Of a stretch of 64,000 nucleotides of DNA, positions 54,245 through 63,311 are shown in pieces. Origin of the DNA: Levilactobacillus hammesii DSM 16381 (GTDB lineage: Bacteria; Bacillota; Bacilli; Lactobacillales; Lactobacillaceae). The stretch covers positions 1 through 64,000 of the forward strand of contig NZ_AZFS01000046.1 in the NCBI RefSeq assembly GCF_001434395.1, given 5' to 3'. The position numbers and the translations under genes are program-made. The notes beneath the pieces were generated by a model. It was not told where the DNA came from. It ran no database searches and saw nothing but the letters and a program-made list of their open reading frames with translations. Position 1 is the stretch's first letter. Each line of letters opens with the position of its first letter.

Positions 54245-54814
54245 TTGACTAACCTGACAGATGAACAACTGCTCGCCCTGATCCGTGAGTCGCTGGATTC
54301 ACCGGCGCTACTGGTCTTGTTTGAACGCTACCGTCCTGTTTTATGTAAGATTCAGAGCCGTTACTTCATTCCAGACTTTGATTTGGATGATTGGCGCCAG
54401 GAAGCACTACTGGTGTTTTGTCGGGTGGCCCAGCGGTTTGAGGTCGAACGGTCGAAGAGCTTTGGGTCCTTTTACCGCCAAGCCTTGCGTTTTCGGGTGT
54501 ATGATCTGATTCGACAGGGGCAAACGAAGAAGCGGCTGGCCGGTCAGCAGGCGGTTTCACTGGAAGCTAACCGGACGTTTGTGAGTGAAACGGTTCAAGA
54601 TATGCGATGGGTCTTACGGGAGAACTTGGAAGTCCAAGACGCAGTCTCCCAGTTGCCCACGCGCCTGTCCAAGATTGAGCATACCGTCTTTGGTGACCTA
54701 TTGCGTGGCCAGTCATTACAGATGATTAGTCGGGGACGGCGATTGTCCCTGCCGCAAGTGACCAGCGCGGCGTATCGTAGCCAAACAAAGCTACGAGATC
54801 TCCTAGCCGAGTGA
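54245..54814 (+). CDS. sigH: Sigma factor of the SigH/ComX group
   Basis: A 189-residue alternative sigma factor. Region 2 is visible as LFERYRPVLCKIQSRYF and DLDDWRQEALLVFCRVAQRF, and region 4 as ISRGRRLSLPQVTSAAYRS. Its place between rae1 and rpmG-secE-nusG is that of sigH in Firmicutes. In lactobacilli this factor is linked to late competence genes. TTG 54245 is seven bases behind AAAGGAGGG; the ATG at 54224 lies upstream of that site and is unlikely. Confidence 0.88.
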   Translation: MTNLTDEQLLALIRESLDSPALLVLFERYRPVLCKIQSRYFIPDFDLDDWRQEALLVFCRVAQRFEVERSKSFGSFYRQALRFRVYDLIRQGQTKKRLAGQQAVSLEANRTFVSETVQDMRWVLRENLEVQDAVSQLPTRLSKIEHTVFGDLLRGQSLQMISRGRRLSLPQVTSAAYRSQTKLRDLLAE

Positions 54815-54888
54815 TTGACTGACAGGGAAGACAATGGTAAACTACATCAGTATGAGTTGAACTTGGTTTGATTAAAGGTGGTGGCAAG

Positions 54889-55038
54889 ATGGCTCAAAGG
54901 AAAATTGCTCTGGCCTGTTCAGTATGCGGGTCGCGGAACTACACCATCACAGCGAGTGCGACCCGCACCAAGCGACTAGAGGTTATGAAGTTTTGTAAGT
55001 TCTGCGGCAAGCACACGTTACATCGTGAGACCCGTTAA
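54889..55038 (+). CDS. rpmG: 50S ribosomal protein L33
   Basis: A 49-residue zinc-ribbon protein with two CxxC pairs (CSVCG, CKFCG) and the typical [20 protein letters not shown] end. ATG 54889 follows AAAGGTGG. The presence of all four Cys marks the zinc-containing form. secE follows 40 bases later. Confidence 0.95.
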   Translation: MAQRKIALACSVCGSRNYTITASATRTKRLEVMKFCKFCGKHTLHRETR

Positions 55039-55078
55039 TTTAAAATGACAAACACACTACAATTTAGGAGGCAACACC

Positions 55079-55255
55079 ATGCGTTTATTCCGTTTCTTTA
55101 AGGCGGTCGGACAGGAAATGAAGCAAGTTTCTTGGCCTGGTCCTAAGCAAACGCGGCACGATACTGGTACCGTTATTGGCATTTCCGTTCTCTTCGCAAT
55201 CTTCTTTGCTGTCGTTGACTGGGTCGTCCAGTACGGCTTAAAGTTCATTGCCTAG
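55079..55255 (+). CDS. secE: Preprotein translocase subunit SecE
   Basis: A 58-residue single-span membrane protein, the short Gram-positive type. The amphipathic region FFKAVGQEMKQVSWPGPKQ is followed by one helix (GTVIGISVLFAIFFAVVDWV). It clamps the two halves of SecY. TTTAGGAGG precedes ATG 55079. Confidence 0.95.
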   Translation: MRLFRFFKAVGQEMKQVSWPGPKQTRHDTGTVIGISVLFAIFFAVVDWVVQYGLKFIA

Positions 55256-55290
55256 GTGAATTGTCAGTGGTCAAACACGGCTAAATATGG

Positions 55291-55335
55291 TATATTGTTA
55301 AGCAACAGGAACTTCGTGTATTGCGAAGTTTTTTT
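55291..55335 (+). terminator. Promoter-proximal terminator upstream of nusG
   Basis: AACTTCG pairs with CGAAGTT (55310-55316 with 55324-55330) followed by TTTTT. A TATATT box at 55291-55296 would place a transcription start only some 7 bases before the hairpin, so this may end secE transcription, attenuate nusG, or both. Confidence 0.65.
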
Positions 55336-55376
55336 ATTTTGGACGAAAAAGACAATTAACTAAAGGAGTGCAACAC

Positions 55377-55928
55377 ATGGTTGAGTCAGCTGAAAAGCAA
55401 TGGTACGTGCTTCATACGTACGCCGGTTACGAAAACAAGGTTATGGCAAACTTGGAATCCCGTGCCGAATCAATGGGGATGCAGGATAACATTTTTAGAG
55501 TCGTTGTTCCTGAAGAAGAGGAACACGAAGTCAAGAATGGTAAAGACAAGGTCACGATGGAAAAGACCTTCCCTGGTTACGTTCTGGTTGAAATGGTCAT
55601 GAGTGACCAAGCTTGGTACATTGTCCGGAACACACCTGGGGTTACCGGGTTCTTGGGTTCCCATGGGCAAGGTAGTAAGCCAACGCCACTGTTGCCTGAT
55701 GAAGTGGAACGGATCTTGCGTCGTGTTGGGATTTCTGCGCGTCACGCTGATCTGGACGTTGCGGTTGGTGATTCTGTAACCATCGTAGACGGCGCCTTCA
55801 GCGGCTTAGTTGGTAAGATTACGGAAGTTGACAATGAAAAGATGAAGTTGAAGGTTAATATCGACATGTTCGGTCGTGAAACCAGTACTGAACTTAACTT
55901 CGACCAAGTCGACCCGATCTTAGGCTAA
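55377..55928 (+). CDS. nusG: Transcription termination/antitermination factor NusG
   Basis: A 183-residue RNA polymerase-associated factor. The NGN domain begins KQWYVLHTYAGYENKV and contains the FPGYVLVEM block; the KOW domain is near the end (GDSVTIVDGAFSGLVGKI). ATG 55377 lies eight bases behind AAGGAG, so the GTG at 55368 is not used. Confidence 0.96.
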   Translation: MVESAEKQWYVLHTYAGYENKVMANLESRAESMGMQDNIFRVVVPEEEEHEVKNGKDKVTMEKTFPGYVLVEMVMSDQAWYIVRNTPGVTGFLGSHGQGSKPTPLLPDEVERILRRVGISARHADLDVAVGDSVTIVDGAFSGLVGKITEVDNEKMKLKVNIDMFGRETSTELNFDQVDPILG

Positions 55929-55957
55929 GCACTTCTGGGTGATTTCCAGAAAAGAAC

Positions 55958-55986
55958 TTGTTGCAGTTAGTAAAGTGTGGTATGAT
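55958..55986 (+). promoter_or_regulatory. rplK-rplA promoter
   Basis: TTGTTG (55958-55963), a 17-base spacer and TATGAT (55981-55986). Confidence 0.8.
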
Positions 55987-56017
55987 TCTCTGGTATGCGT
56001 GATGCATATTTTTCAAA

Positions 56018-56051
56018 GTGGGAGGGGCAAACTAACAGCCCCACTTACCAC
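56018..56051 (+). promoter_or_regulatory. Ribosomal protein L1 binding site in the rplK leader
   Basis: GTGG-GA-GGGGC, a nine-base loop, GCCCC-ACTTA-CCAC: the outer GTGG/CCAC stem, inner stem and asymmetric internal loop mimic the L1 site of 23S rRNA. Free L1 would repress translation of rplK-rplA. Confidence 0.8.
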
Positions 56052-56077
56052 ACACGGACTCAAGGAGGTATTGTCTC

Positions 56078-56503
56078 GTGGCTAAAAAAGTAGCTAATGT
56101 CGTTAAATTACAAATTCCTGCGGGTAAAGCAACCCCAGCTCCCCCAGTTGGACCAGCTTTAGGTCAAGCAGGTATCAACATCATGGGCTTCACTAAGGAA
56201 TTCAACGCTCGTACCGCTGACCAAGCTGGTATGATCATTCCTGTTGTGATCAGTGTCTATGAAGATCGTTCCTTTGATTTCATCACCAAGACCCCTCCAG
56301 CAGCTGTACTGTTGAAGAAGGCTGCTGGTGTTGAAAGTGGTTCCGGCGAACCTAACACGAAGAAGGTTGCTACTGTAACCAAAGATCAAGTTAAGCAAAT
56401 CGCTGAAACTAAAATGCAAGATCTAAACGCAGCTGATGTTGAAGCAGCTATGCGCATGATTGAAGGTACTGCCCGGAGCATGGGCTTCACGGTCGAAGGT
56501 TAA
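56078..56503 (+). CDS. rplK: 50S ribosomal protein L11
   Basis: A 141-residue protein of the GTPase-associated centre. It starts with GTG behind [27 protein letters not shown] and the C-terminal [12 protein letters not shown] are typical. rplA follows 97 bases later with its own leader. Confidence 0.97.
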   Translation: MAKKVANVVKLQIPAGKATPAPPVGPALGQAGINIMGFTKEFNARTADQAGMIIPVVISVYEDRSFDFITKTPPAAVLLKKAAGVESGSGEPNTKKVATVTKDQVKQIAETKMQDLNAADVEAAMRMIEGTARSMGFTVEG

Positions 56504-56551
56504 GCTCAGTTTTCGGATAGTCGGACACTTCACGAAAATGAAATGTGTCAA

Positions 56552-56577
56552 GTGGGAGGTTTATCCGTTACAACCAC
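56552..56577 (+). promoter_or_regulatory. Second L1-type binding site, in the rplK-rplA intergenic region
   Basis: GTGG-GA-GG, a short loop, CC-GTTACAA-CCAC. It has the same layout as the site before rplK and lies just ahead of the rplA ribosome binding site, suggesting direct autogenous control of rplA. Confidence 0.65.
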
Positions 56578-56600
56578 ATTTGCAAGGAGGAATACACAAA

Positions 56601-57299
56601 ATGGCTCACAAACGAGGTAAAAAGTATCAAGACGCTGCCAAAATGGTCGAGGCTGACAAGGTCTACACTATGGGTGACGCTGTTGATTTAGTTAAGAAGA
56701 TGGATTTCGCTAAGTTCGATGCAACTGTTGAAGTTGCCTTCAAGCTTAACGTTGATACGAAGCAAGCGGACCAACAACTCCGTGGTGCATTAGTATTACC
56801 AAATGGTACCGGTAAGGAAACCACGGTAATCGTATTCGCCAAGGGTGACCAAGCTAAGGCTGCTGAAGCAGCTGGTGCTGACGTTGTTGGGGAACAAGAC
56901 TTAGTAGAACGTATCCAAGACGGCTGGTTAGACTTTGACGTTGCAATCGCAACGCCAGACATGATGGCCCAAGTTGGTCGTTTAGGTCGGGTCTTAGGTC
57001 CTAAGGGCTTAATGCCTAACCCTAAGACGGGTACGGTTACGATGAACGTCGAAAAAGCCGTTTCCGATGCTAAGAACGGGCAAGTTACTTACCGGACTGA
57101 CCGGGATGGTAACGTTGCTGTTCCATTTGGTAAGGTTTCCTTTGATGCTGACAAGCTTGCCGGCAACTTGAAGACCATTGCTGAAACGATTGTTCGCATT
57201 CGTCCAGCTGCTGTACGTGGTACTTACGTACAACACGTTTCAATTTCTTCAACGTTCGGCCCTAGCGTCGACGTTGACTTGGCTTCATTATTAGCCTAA
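56601..57299 (+). CDS. rplA: 50S ribosomal protein L1
   Basis: A 232-residue two-domain L1-stalk protein and translational repressor. It begins [15 protein letters not shown] and contains [26 protein letters not shown] lies ahead of ATG 56601; the longer frame from 56460 overlaps rplK and is not used. Confidence 0.97.
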   Translation: MAHKRGKKYQDAAKMVEADKVYTMGDAVDLVKKMDFAKFDATVEVAFKLNVDTKQADQQLRGALVLPNGTGKETTVIVFAKGDQAKAAEAAGADVVGEQDLVERIQDGWLDFDVAIATPDMMAQVGRLGRVLGPKGLMPNPKTGTVTMNVEKAVSDAKNGQVTYRTDRDGNVAVPFGKVSFDADKLAGNLKTIAETIVRIRPAAVRGTYVQHVSISSTFGPSVDVDLASLLA

Positions 57300-57335
57300 G
57301 TTAAAACGTGAATTAAAAAAATCCCTAGCAGTGCA

Positions 57336-57364
57336 TTGACAGTGATGTCAAAGTATTGTATGCT
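57336..57364 (+). promoter_or_regulatory. rplJ-rplL promoter
   Basis: A perfect TTGACA (57336-57341), a 17-base spacer and TATGCT (57359-57364). Confidence 0.88.
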
Positions 57365-57370
57365 ATTGAA

Positions 57371-57488
57371 GTTGTATTTAATAGATCTACCTAAGACTCA
57401 GGTGGCCTAATGGTCTTAATTTCCTGCCGAGGCAGAAGTTTACTTAAACTTTTGACTCCTTATGTCTTGGTGGCATAGGGATTTTTTT
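57371..57488 (+). promoter_or_regulatory. L10 leader with attenuator
   Basis: A leader of about 120 bases with the AGGTGGCCTAATGGTCTT and CCTGCCGAGGCAG segments of the L10(L12)4-binding leader, ending in an intrinsic terminator, CCTTATG...CATAGGG plus seven T (57456-57488). Excess L10-L12 complex would favour termination before rplJ. Confidence 0.8.
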
Positions 57489-57521
57489 ATCCCACCAAAC
57501 TTTTCCGGGAGGTGAATTAAT

Positions 57522-58028
57522 TTGAGTGAACAAGCTATTGCTGTTAAAGCAAAAAAGGTTGATGAGGTTGTTGAAAAATTCAACAACGCCGTCAGTGCAA
57601 TCGTCGTTGACTACCGTGGTTTAACTGTTGAAGAAGCAACTGAATTACGGAAGCAATTGCGTGAAGCCGGCGTTCAAATGAGCGTTATCAAAAACAAGAT
57701 CTTGGTTCGGGCTGCTGAAAAAGCTGGCTATTCAGATTTAAACGATCTGTTTGCTGGTCCTACTGCCGTTGCTTTCTCTAACGAGGATGCAATTGCCCCA
57801 GCTAAGGTTTTGAAGAAATTTGCTGACAGTGTTGACGACCTTGAAATCAAGGGTGGCTTCATCGAAGACAAGATTGTCTCCGTTGACGAAATCAACACTT
57901 ACGCAACCTTACCTAGTCGTGAAGATCTTCTTTCTATGCTGGCTAATGTCTTACAGGCACCAGTACGGAACGTGGCTTACGCTGTTAAGGCTATTGCTGA
58001 AAAGGGTGACGAAGGCGACGCAGCCTAA
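57522..58028 (+). CDS. rplJ: 50S ribosomal protein L10
   Basis: A 168-residue stalk-base protein that anchors L7/L12 dimers. It starts with TTG behind [28 protein letters not shown] and VIKNKI are typical. rplL follows after 58 bases. Confidence 0.97.
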   Translation: MSEQAIAVKAKKVDEVVEKFNNAVSAIVVDYRGLTVEEATELRKQLREAGVQMSVIKNKILVRAAEKAGYSDLNDLFAGPTAVAFSNEDAIAPAKVLKKFADSVDDLEIKGGFIEDKIVSVDEINTYATLPSREDLLSMLANVLQAPVRNVAYAVKAIAEKGDEGDAA

Positions 58029-58086
58029 GTTCCTGATTCAATTTGAAACATAAAAAAATTAAACCCAATTATTGGAGGAAAATAAC

Positions 58087-58452
58087 ATGGCTTTTGATAA
58101 AGATGCTATCATCGCTTCTCTTAAAGAAGCATCAATTACTGACCTTAACGACTTAGTTAAGGGTATCGAAGACGAATTCGGCGTTTCTGCTGCTGCCCCA
58201 GTTGCTGCAGCCGGTGCTGCTGGTGGCGACGCTGCTGCCAAGGATTCATTCGACGTTGAATTAACTGAATCTGGTGACGCTAAGGTTAAGGCTATCAAGG
58301 CTGTCCGTGAAATCACTGGTTTAGGTTTGAAGGACGCTAAGGGTCTTGTTGACAACGTACCATCTGTCATCAAGGAAGGCCTTTCTGAAGACGAAGCCAA
58401 CGAAATCAAGGAAAAGCTTGAAGCCGTTGGTGGTGTGGTTACTCTTAAGTAG
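58087..58452 (+). CDS. rplL: 50S ribosomal protein L7/L12
   Basis: A 121-residue stalk protein: N-terminal dimerisation helices, an Ala/Gly hinge ([17 protein letters not shown] at about 37-53), and the factor-binding domain ending GGVVTLK. ATG 58087 lies behind TTGGAGG. Confidence 0.97.
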   Translation: MAFDKDAIIASLKEASITDLNDLVKGIEDEFGVSAAAPVAAAGAAGGDAAAKDSFDVELTESGDAKVKAIKAVREITGLGLKDAKGLVDNVPSVIKEGLSEDEANEIKEKLEAVGGVVTLK

Positions 58453-58474
58453 TCATCTTCACTTACAAAATGAG

Positions 58475-58503
58475 AATCGCTGCCTTCGGGTGGCGATTTT
58501 TTG
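58475..58503 (+). terminator. rplJ-rplL terminator
   Basis: AATCGCTGCC pairs with GGTGGCGATT around a TTCG-type loop, followed by T. Confidence 0.92.
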
Positions 58504-58624
58504 TTTACCTGCATACGGGGTTATCGGGAAACTTTTAGGATGGCATTAACCTTCAATGGTATAATGATGCTTAGACTCTCAGCTATGTGGGCTGACAACT
58601 TTTCGGGGAGAAGGGGAAATGTTT

Positions 58625-59299
58625 ATGCATAAGGGGATTGTACGCCAGATCTGGTTCTGGGGTGGCTTCATCTTAGGCCTATACATGTTATTGGTGATTT
58701 CAAGTATTCCCATGTTGGGCTTGGTTCAGTGGTCGGGGGTCCACGGACTAGCCAATAACGTTGGGATTCGAGTATTGGGCACGCTGGTCATGATTGTACT
58801 GAGTGCGCTAGTCGTGTGGTGGATTTATCGGTACCGGACGGATCTGTGGTTGCGGCAGATTGTCACGAAGCAACACGTTGTGTGGTCCGTCGGTGCTGCG
58901 GCACTTGGGGCTGTCGGCCTGGTGATCGTGACCGCAACGCTAGGGTTGTCAGATGCCCAGGATCTGCCACCGTTGATTCCGGGAACGTTGGTTAAATTCA
59001 CGGTTGGTGCATTCACGGTCTTTGTTTTCTCCCTGCTATCCGTGTGGGTCTTGCAGGGGATGCTTCAGGAACGACTCAACCGCTTGCCGGATTTTCCCAA
59101 ATGGGCGGCGGTGTTGTTACCCATCATCTGCTACATTCTGGTCGCTTGGGGTTCGCTCAGTGATAATCTCTCTTCATTGATTATCGGAGTAGTTGTGGCA
59201 GGGATTTACCAGTTAACGCGTGATTGGCAATGCTCCTGGATTGCGATGGCGATCTTAACAGCCGTCAGTTTGGGGCTGCCAGTGATGGGATTAAGTTAA
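58625..59299 (+). CDS. Polytopic membrane protein, possibly a degenerate CPBP homolog
   Basis: 224 residues with about six or seven membrane helices. The segment LQGMLQERLNRL followed by GSLSDNLSSLIIGVVVAGIY has the spacing of a CPBP protease core, but the paired glutamates and the later His motifs are missing, so it would be inactive if related. ATG 58625 is eight bases behind AAGGGG; ATG 58619 is also possible. It has its own terminator. Function not recognised. Confidence 0.7.
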   Translation: MHKGIVRQIWFWGGFILGLYMLLVISSIPMLGLVQWSGVHGLANNVGIRVLGTLVMIVLSALVVWWIYRYRTDLWLRQIVTKQHVVWSVGAAALGAVGLVIVTATLGLSDAQDLPPLIPGTLVKFTVGAFTVFVFSLLSVWVLQGMLQERLNRLPDFPKWAAVLLPIICYILVAWGSLSDNLSSLIIGVVVAGIYQLTRDWQCSWIAMAILTAVSLGLPVMGLS

Positions 59300-59331
59300 T
59301 ATGTTATCGAGAGGGCGCAAGACGTTACCCT

Positions 59332-59380
59332 CAAAACGGCTGTTTCAGAATCTTAAAAATTCTGAAACAACCGTTTTTTG
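59332..59380 (+). terminator. Terminator of the membrane protein gene
   Basis: AAAACGGCTGTTTCAGAAT pairs with ATTCTGAAACAACCGTTTT around CTTAAAA, followed by T. Confidence 0.93.
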
Positions 59381-59503
59381 CTAGCAGGGTCCACACTTTT
59401 TCTGGCATTCCTTAAGGTTTCGGGTTAACTTTGGTAAAAATTGTAGCTTTTACCGCCTAAATTGCGTAAGCTAGGGAAGAATGAACGTGAACGGAGGGAA
59501 AAC

Positions 59504-60202
59504 ATGGCGGGAACGGTATTGATTGTCGAGGATGACGAGGCCTTGCTGGCGTCATTGACCACGGAATTACAGTTTGAAGATTATACGGTACTGAACGCGA
59601 CGGATGGTAAGCTGGCTTTGGCGACTTATGAGAGTAACCGGGGGCATTTGGATCTAATCATTTTGGATTGGATGTTGCCGGAGCTGGATGGGCTGGGGGT
59701 CCTGCGGCGTATTCGGAAACATGATGATATTCCAGTTATTATGATGACTGCCCGCGACTATGTGGGGGATAAAGTTGCCGGACTGGATACCGGGGCCGAT
59801 GACTATATCACCAAGCCGTTTGAGATTGAGGAATTACTGGCCCGAATCCGCGTGATTTTGCGGCATCAACATCGGCAGTCGACGGCTGATAGCCAGTTGC
59901 ATGTGGGCGATATTACCCTGAATACGCGCTCGCGACAGGTCCAGCGGAATGGGAATCTGGTCCAGCTGACGCAGCGGGAATATGAGCTGCTGCTCGTCTT
60001 GATGAAAAATGCCGGCCAGACCATGACGCGAGATGAACTGCTGGATGCCGTTTGGGGTGTCGATTTCGAGGGACAACCGAACGTGGTCGACGTTTACGTG
60101 CGCTATCTGCGGCATAAATTAGACGAGGACCACGCAGCGGTGCCTTTGATTCACACTGTTCGTAGCGTGGGTTACGTGTTATCCGCAGATTATCGGGGGT
60201 AG
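59504..60202 (+). CDS. OmpR-family response regulator
   Basis: A 232-residue two-component regulator. The receiver domain has the acidic pair VEDDEALL, the phospho-acceptor Asp in IILDWMLPELDG, the Thr in MMTARD and the Lys in YITKPFE. The C-terminal winged helix has TQREYELL and VDVYVRYLRHKLD. ATG 59504 lies seven bases behind CGGAGGG. The kinase gene follows after four bases. Signal unknown. Confidence 0.95.
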   Translation: MAGTVLIVEDDEALLASLTTELQFEDYTVLNATDGKLALATYESNRGHLDLIILDWMLPELDGLGVLRRIRKHDDIPVIMMTARDYVGDKVAGLDTGADDYITKPFEIEELLARIRVILRHQHRQSTADSQLHVGDITLNTRSRQVQRNGNLVQLTQREYELLLVLMKNAGQTMTRDELLDAVWGVDFEGQPNVVDVYVRYLRHKLDEDHAAVPLIHTVRSVGYVLSADYRG

Positions 60203-60206
60203 ACCG

Positions 60207-61595
60207 ATGACGAAACGTAAAAAAGTCATGACGACCGCCCAAGACATTCGGCAACGCTTTGTCCGGATGCTGCTGGTGTTAACGGTGGTCATGGGCATCG
60301 CGATCGTCGGCACGGTGGGGTACCAACTGGTTAAGCAAAGCGAGCAGTCTTCCGTGGAGCTCTTGGCCAGCCTGAATCGGTCAATTATTGATGACCGTCC
60401 CGACTGGAATAGTTGGCGAAAGCACAGTTCAATTAATACTAAAAATACTTACGTCCGGGTGTACAACCGAAAGATTGGTGAAGCGCCGGCCACCTTTTAT
60501 TCGCCGAACACGCGCCAGTTTTTAAAAGCCAAGCACTATCAAATGCCCATTTTTCAGGCCTTAATGTATACACCGGGCTATGGTTTTACGTATTATCGAA
60601 GTGGGACTCGACTGGGTATCGACTCTGAAATTTGGCTTAACCTGTCACCCATTACCACCATTCTGTTGTCGGTGATTGGGGTGGTGGTCGCGATCATGCT
60701 CCTGACCATTGCCTTTGGGTGGACCTACATTCGCTTGACGGCTAAACGGATCACGCAGCCCCTGGCCAGCCTGAACGTGGCGGCTCAGGAGCAGGCACAG
60801 ACCCGTACCATTAAGGCAACTTTGCCGGTGCCAACGCAACCCAGTGAAGTTCATCAATTGGCACGGAGTTTCAATGACCTGTTGACGGCAATTAACGACC
60901 ATGCCCAGCAGGAACGCGAGTTTATTTCAAATGCGGCTCACGAGTTACGAACGCCGATTGCGGCCATTCGAGGTCACGTTCGGTTGATTCAGCGGCGGGG
61001 GCGGGAACATCCTGAGATTATTCCCCGGTCGATTAACTTCATTGACGATGAGTCCACGCGAATGCAAAAGTTGGTTAATAGCCTGCTGACATTGTCGCGT
61101 GCCGACCGTGGAGTGCTGGCGCTGGACTACTTTGACGTGGTGGCGGTGGCCAATGAAACCATTGAGGAAGAGCGTGCCGTGCTTAAACAGCCACTGACGC
61201 TAGTGGGCGATACGGCCGCGGTGATTCACGGCAATTCCGAAAGTGTGCAGCAGATCTTGACCGCGCTGTTGGACAATGCCGGCAAGTATTCACCTGCCGA
61301 TCAGCCGATTACCATTCGGATTCAACAGACGACCACGGCCGTCCACATCAGCGTGGCGGATCACGGTTTGGGCATTGCGGATGTCGATAAGGCCCATATC
61401 TTCGAGCGTTTTTATCGCGTGGACACGGCCCGGACCCGCCAGATTGGGGGGACTGGTCTGGGGCTGGCCATCGTGGCGCAACTAGTCGCGCTGAACCAGG
61501 CCACCATTCACGTCGCGGATAATCAACCGCAGGGCAGTCGGTTTATTTTAACCTTCCCGCAGCCGACTACGGATTCTGATAAACTCTCAGATTAA
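60207..61595 (+). CDS. Sensor histidine kinase
   Basis: A 462-residue membrane kinase: first helix about 15-37, an extracytoplasmic sensor of about 110 residues without a known fold, second helix about 148-172, HAMP linker, HisKA with phospho-His in NAAHELRTPIAAI, and an ATPase domain with ALLDNAGKYS (N box), DHGLGIADVD (G1) and GGTGLGLAI (G2). It partners the regulator four bases upstream. Control of the adjacent envelope-glycosylation cluster is possible but unproven. Confidence 0.94.
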   Translation: MTKRKKVMTTAQDIRQRFVRMLLVLTVVMGIAIVGTVGYQLVKQSEQSSVELLASLNRSIIDDRPDWNSWRKHSSINTKNTYVRVYNRKIGEAPATFYSPNTRQFLKAKHYQMPIFQALMYTPGYGFTYYRSGTRLGIDSEIWLNLSPITTILLSVIGVVVAIMLLTIAFGWTYIRLTAKRITQPLASLNVAAQEQAQTRTIKATLPVPTQPSEVHQLARSFNDLLTAINDHAQQEREFISNAAHELRTPIAAIRGHVRLIQRRGREHPEIIPRSINFIDDESTRMQKLVNSLLTLSRADRGVLALDYFDVVAVANETIEEERAVLKQPLTLVGDTAAVIHGNSESVQQILTALLDNAGKYSPADQPITIRIQQTTTAVHISVADHGLGIADVDKAHIFERFYRVDTARTRQIGGTGLGLAIVAQLVALNQATIHVADNQPQGSRFILTFPQPTTDSDKLSD

Positions 61596-61622
61596 TCACT
61601 TTTAGGCACCATTTTAAGAAAA

Positions 61623-61679
61623 ACAACACTTAACTATCATGGGGTTATGCCATTGCCATGATCGTTAAGTGTTTTTTTG
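61623..61679 (+). terminator. Terminator of the two-component system
   Basis: AACACTTAAC...ATCATGG pairs with CCATGAT...GTTAAGTGTT, followed by seven T. Confidence 0.93.
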
Positions 61680-61700
61680 TGGTTGTAAGGAGGAAGTCCC

Positions 61701-62642
61701 ATGCAAATCATTTCAATTGTTGTGCCCTGCTATAACGAGCAGGAGAGTATCCCGTTATTTTTTAAACGCGTCGATCAGATCATGACAGACTTTGATCGCC
61801 ATCGCGAACAGTACCAGTGGGAGTACTGGTTCGTCAATGATGGGTCGACTGATGATTCTTTAAAGCAAATACAGATTCTGCACGCCCAGCATCCCGATAA
61901 GGTCCACTACGTGAATTTTTCCCGTAACTTTGGGAAGGAAGCCGCGTTATTGGCGGGGTTAAAGTCGGCGAAGGGGGATGACGTGGCGGTAATGGACGTT
62001 GATCTTCAGGATCCACCGGAACTGTTGCCGACGATGATCGAGACCTTGGCGGAGACGGATTATGACGTCATCGGGACGCAACGGTCCGATCGGCAGGGGG
62101 AACCGTGGTTACGGTCAAAGCTCTCCTCGGCGTTTTACCACGTGATTAATCACATCTCGCAGGTGCAGATTGTCCCGGGAGCCAGAGACTACCGCTTGAT
62201 GCGGCGGTCCGTGGTCGATGCGGTGATCGCGATGCCGGAATACAACCGGTTTTCCAAGGGAATCTTCAGCTGGGTGGGCTTTAAAACCAAGTACCTCACC
62301 TTTCGTCATCAAGACCGGGTTGCCGGTCACACCCATTGGTCCTTAAAACAGCTACTTTCCTATTCCTTAGAAGGCATCATGGACTACTCGGAGGTGCCAC
62401 TGTCGATCGCGTCTTGGTTGGGTGGTACGGCGTTTGTCGCAGCAATCATCGGGATGATTTGGATTGTGATTCGGGCATTACTCTTTGGCAATCCAACGGC
62501 CGGGTGGCCCTCATTGGTGGCCATTATTCTGATGCTGGGTGGCTTACAGCTACTCTGCCTGGGAATCTTGGGGAAATACATTGGCCGGATCTACCTGGAG
62601 ACCAAGCATCGGCCGCAATATTTAATTAAAGATAAGAGATAA
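61701..62642 (+). CDS. Polyprenyl-phosphate glycosyltransferase (GT2, CsbB/GtrB type)
   Basis: A 313-residue enzyme that charges undecaprenyl phosphate with a sugar on the inner membrane face. The GT2 domain shows VVPCYNEQESIP, VNDGSTDDS, FSRNFGKEAALLAG and the metal motif VDLQDPPEL. Two C-terminal helices (about 235-295) anchor it. The YfhO-type gene two positions downstream makes it the donor-forming half of a three-component wall-glycosylation system. AAGGAGGAAG precedes ATG 61701. Confidence 0.92.
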   Translation: MQIISIVVPCYNEQESIPLFFKRVDQIMTDFDRHREQYQWEYWFVNDGSTDDSLKQIQILHAQHPDKVHYVNFSRNFGKEAALLAGLKSAKGDDVAVMDVDLQDPPELLPTMIETLAETDYDVIGTQRSDRQGEPWLRSKLSSAFYHVINHISQVQIVPGARDYRLMRRSVVDAVIAMPEYNRFSKGIFSWVGFKTKYLTFRHQDRVAGHTHWSLKQLLSYSLEGIMDYSEVPLSIASWLGGTAFVAAIIGMIWIVIRALLFGNPTAGWPSLVAIILMLGGLQLLCLGILGKYIGRIYLETKHRPQYLIKDKR

Positions 62643-62655
62643 GGGGATTTTGAGA

Positions 62656-63300
62656 ATGGACACTAGCCAACGGCATCAACAGTTAGCGTTAGGATTTTTA
62701 GGACTTTTTGTGGTTTTAGCGATTTTAGTCAAAATACGATTCAGCTCCTTAATGAGCTTAGACCAGCAGTGGTTGGCTGGCTTTCATGCCAGCTCACTGG
62801 GGCAGCACGTTCGCGTTTGGGAATGGTTGACCTTATTGGGCAGTCCGCTGGTTACCGGTGGCTTTGCGGTGGTCTTGGCGCTGTTTCTCTGGCGGATTCG
62901 ACAGCTGGGGTGGGCGGCAACGGTATTCGCCGCGTTGATCAGTGGGGATGGCCTTCTTTTGGTCATCAAAGCCATCGTTGCACGGACACGGCCAGCACAA
63001 ATGGTCGTGGCCGATACGGGATACAGCTTTCCCAGTGGACACGTCTTTAGCACCGTGTTAGTGGCCTGCATGGTCGCCACACTGCTGCTACGGTTCCTGA
63101 AGGCCAACTGGCTTAGCTGGACCTTATTGGCAGTGATCGGTTTGGTGGTCCTGGGCGTAGTTCTGGCGCGGTTAGGGCTGCGCAACCACTATCCCAGCGA
63201 CGTTGCCGGGAGTCTCTTACTGGCGAGCGGCTGGTGGTTCCAGGTTCTCAGTATCGGCGAACGTTTCCGTGCGCGGCGGACGCTTAGCCTCTCGAAGTGA
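62656..63300 (+). CDS. PAP2-family phosphatase
   Basis: A 214-residue membrane phosphatase with the three lipid-phosphatase motifs KAIVARTRP, SFPSGH and RLGLRNHYPSDV, and five or six helices. Lying between the GT2 and YfhO-type genes, it may recycle undecaprenyl pyrophosphate or other lipid phosphates released in glycosylation. ATG 62656 lies eight bases behind AAGGGGA; the TTG at 62650 is too close to it. Confidence 0.9.
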   Translation: MDTSQRHQQLALGFLGLFVVLAILVKIRFSSLMSLDQQWLAGFHASSLGQHVRVWEWLTLLGSPLVTGGFAVVLALFLWRIRQLGWAATVFAALISGDGLLLVIKAIVARTRPAQMVVADTGYSFPSGHVFSTVLVACMVATLLLRFLKANWLSWTLLAVIGLVVLGVVLARLGLRNHYPSDVAGSLLLASGWWFQVLSIGERFRARRTLSLSK

Positions 63301-63311
63301 GGGGGACAGTT

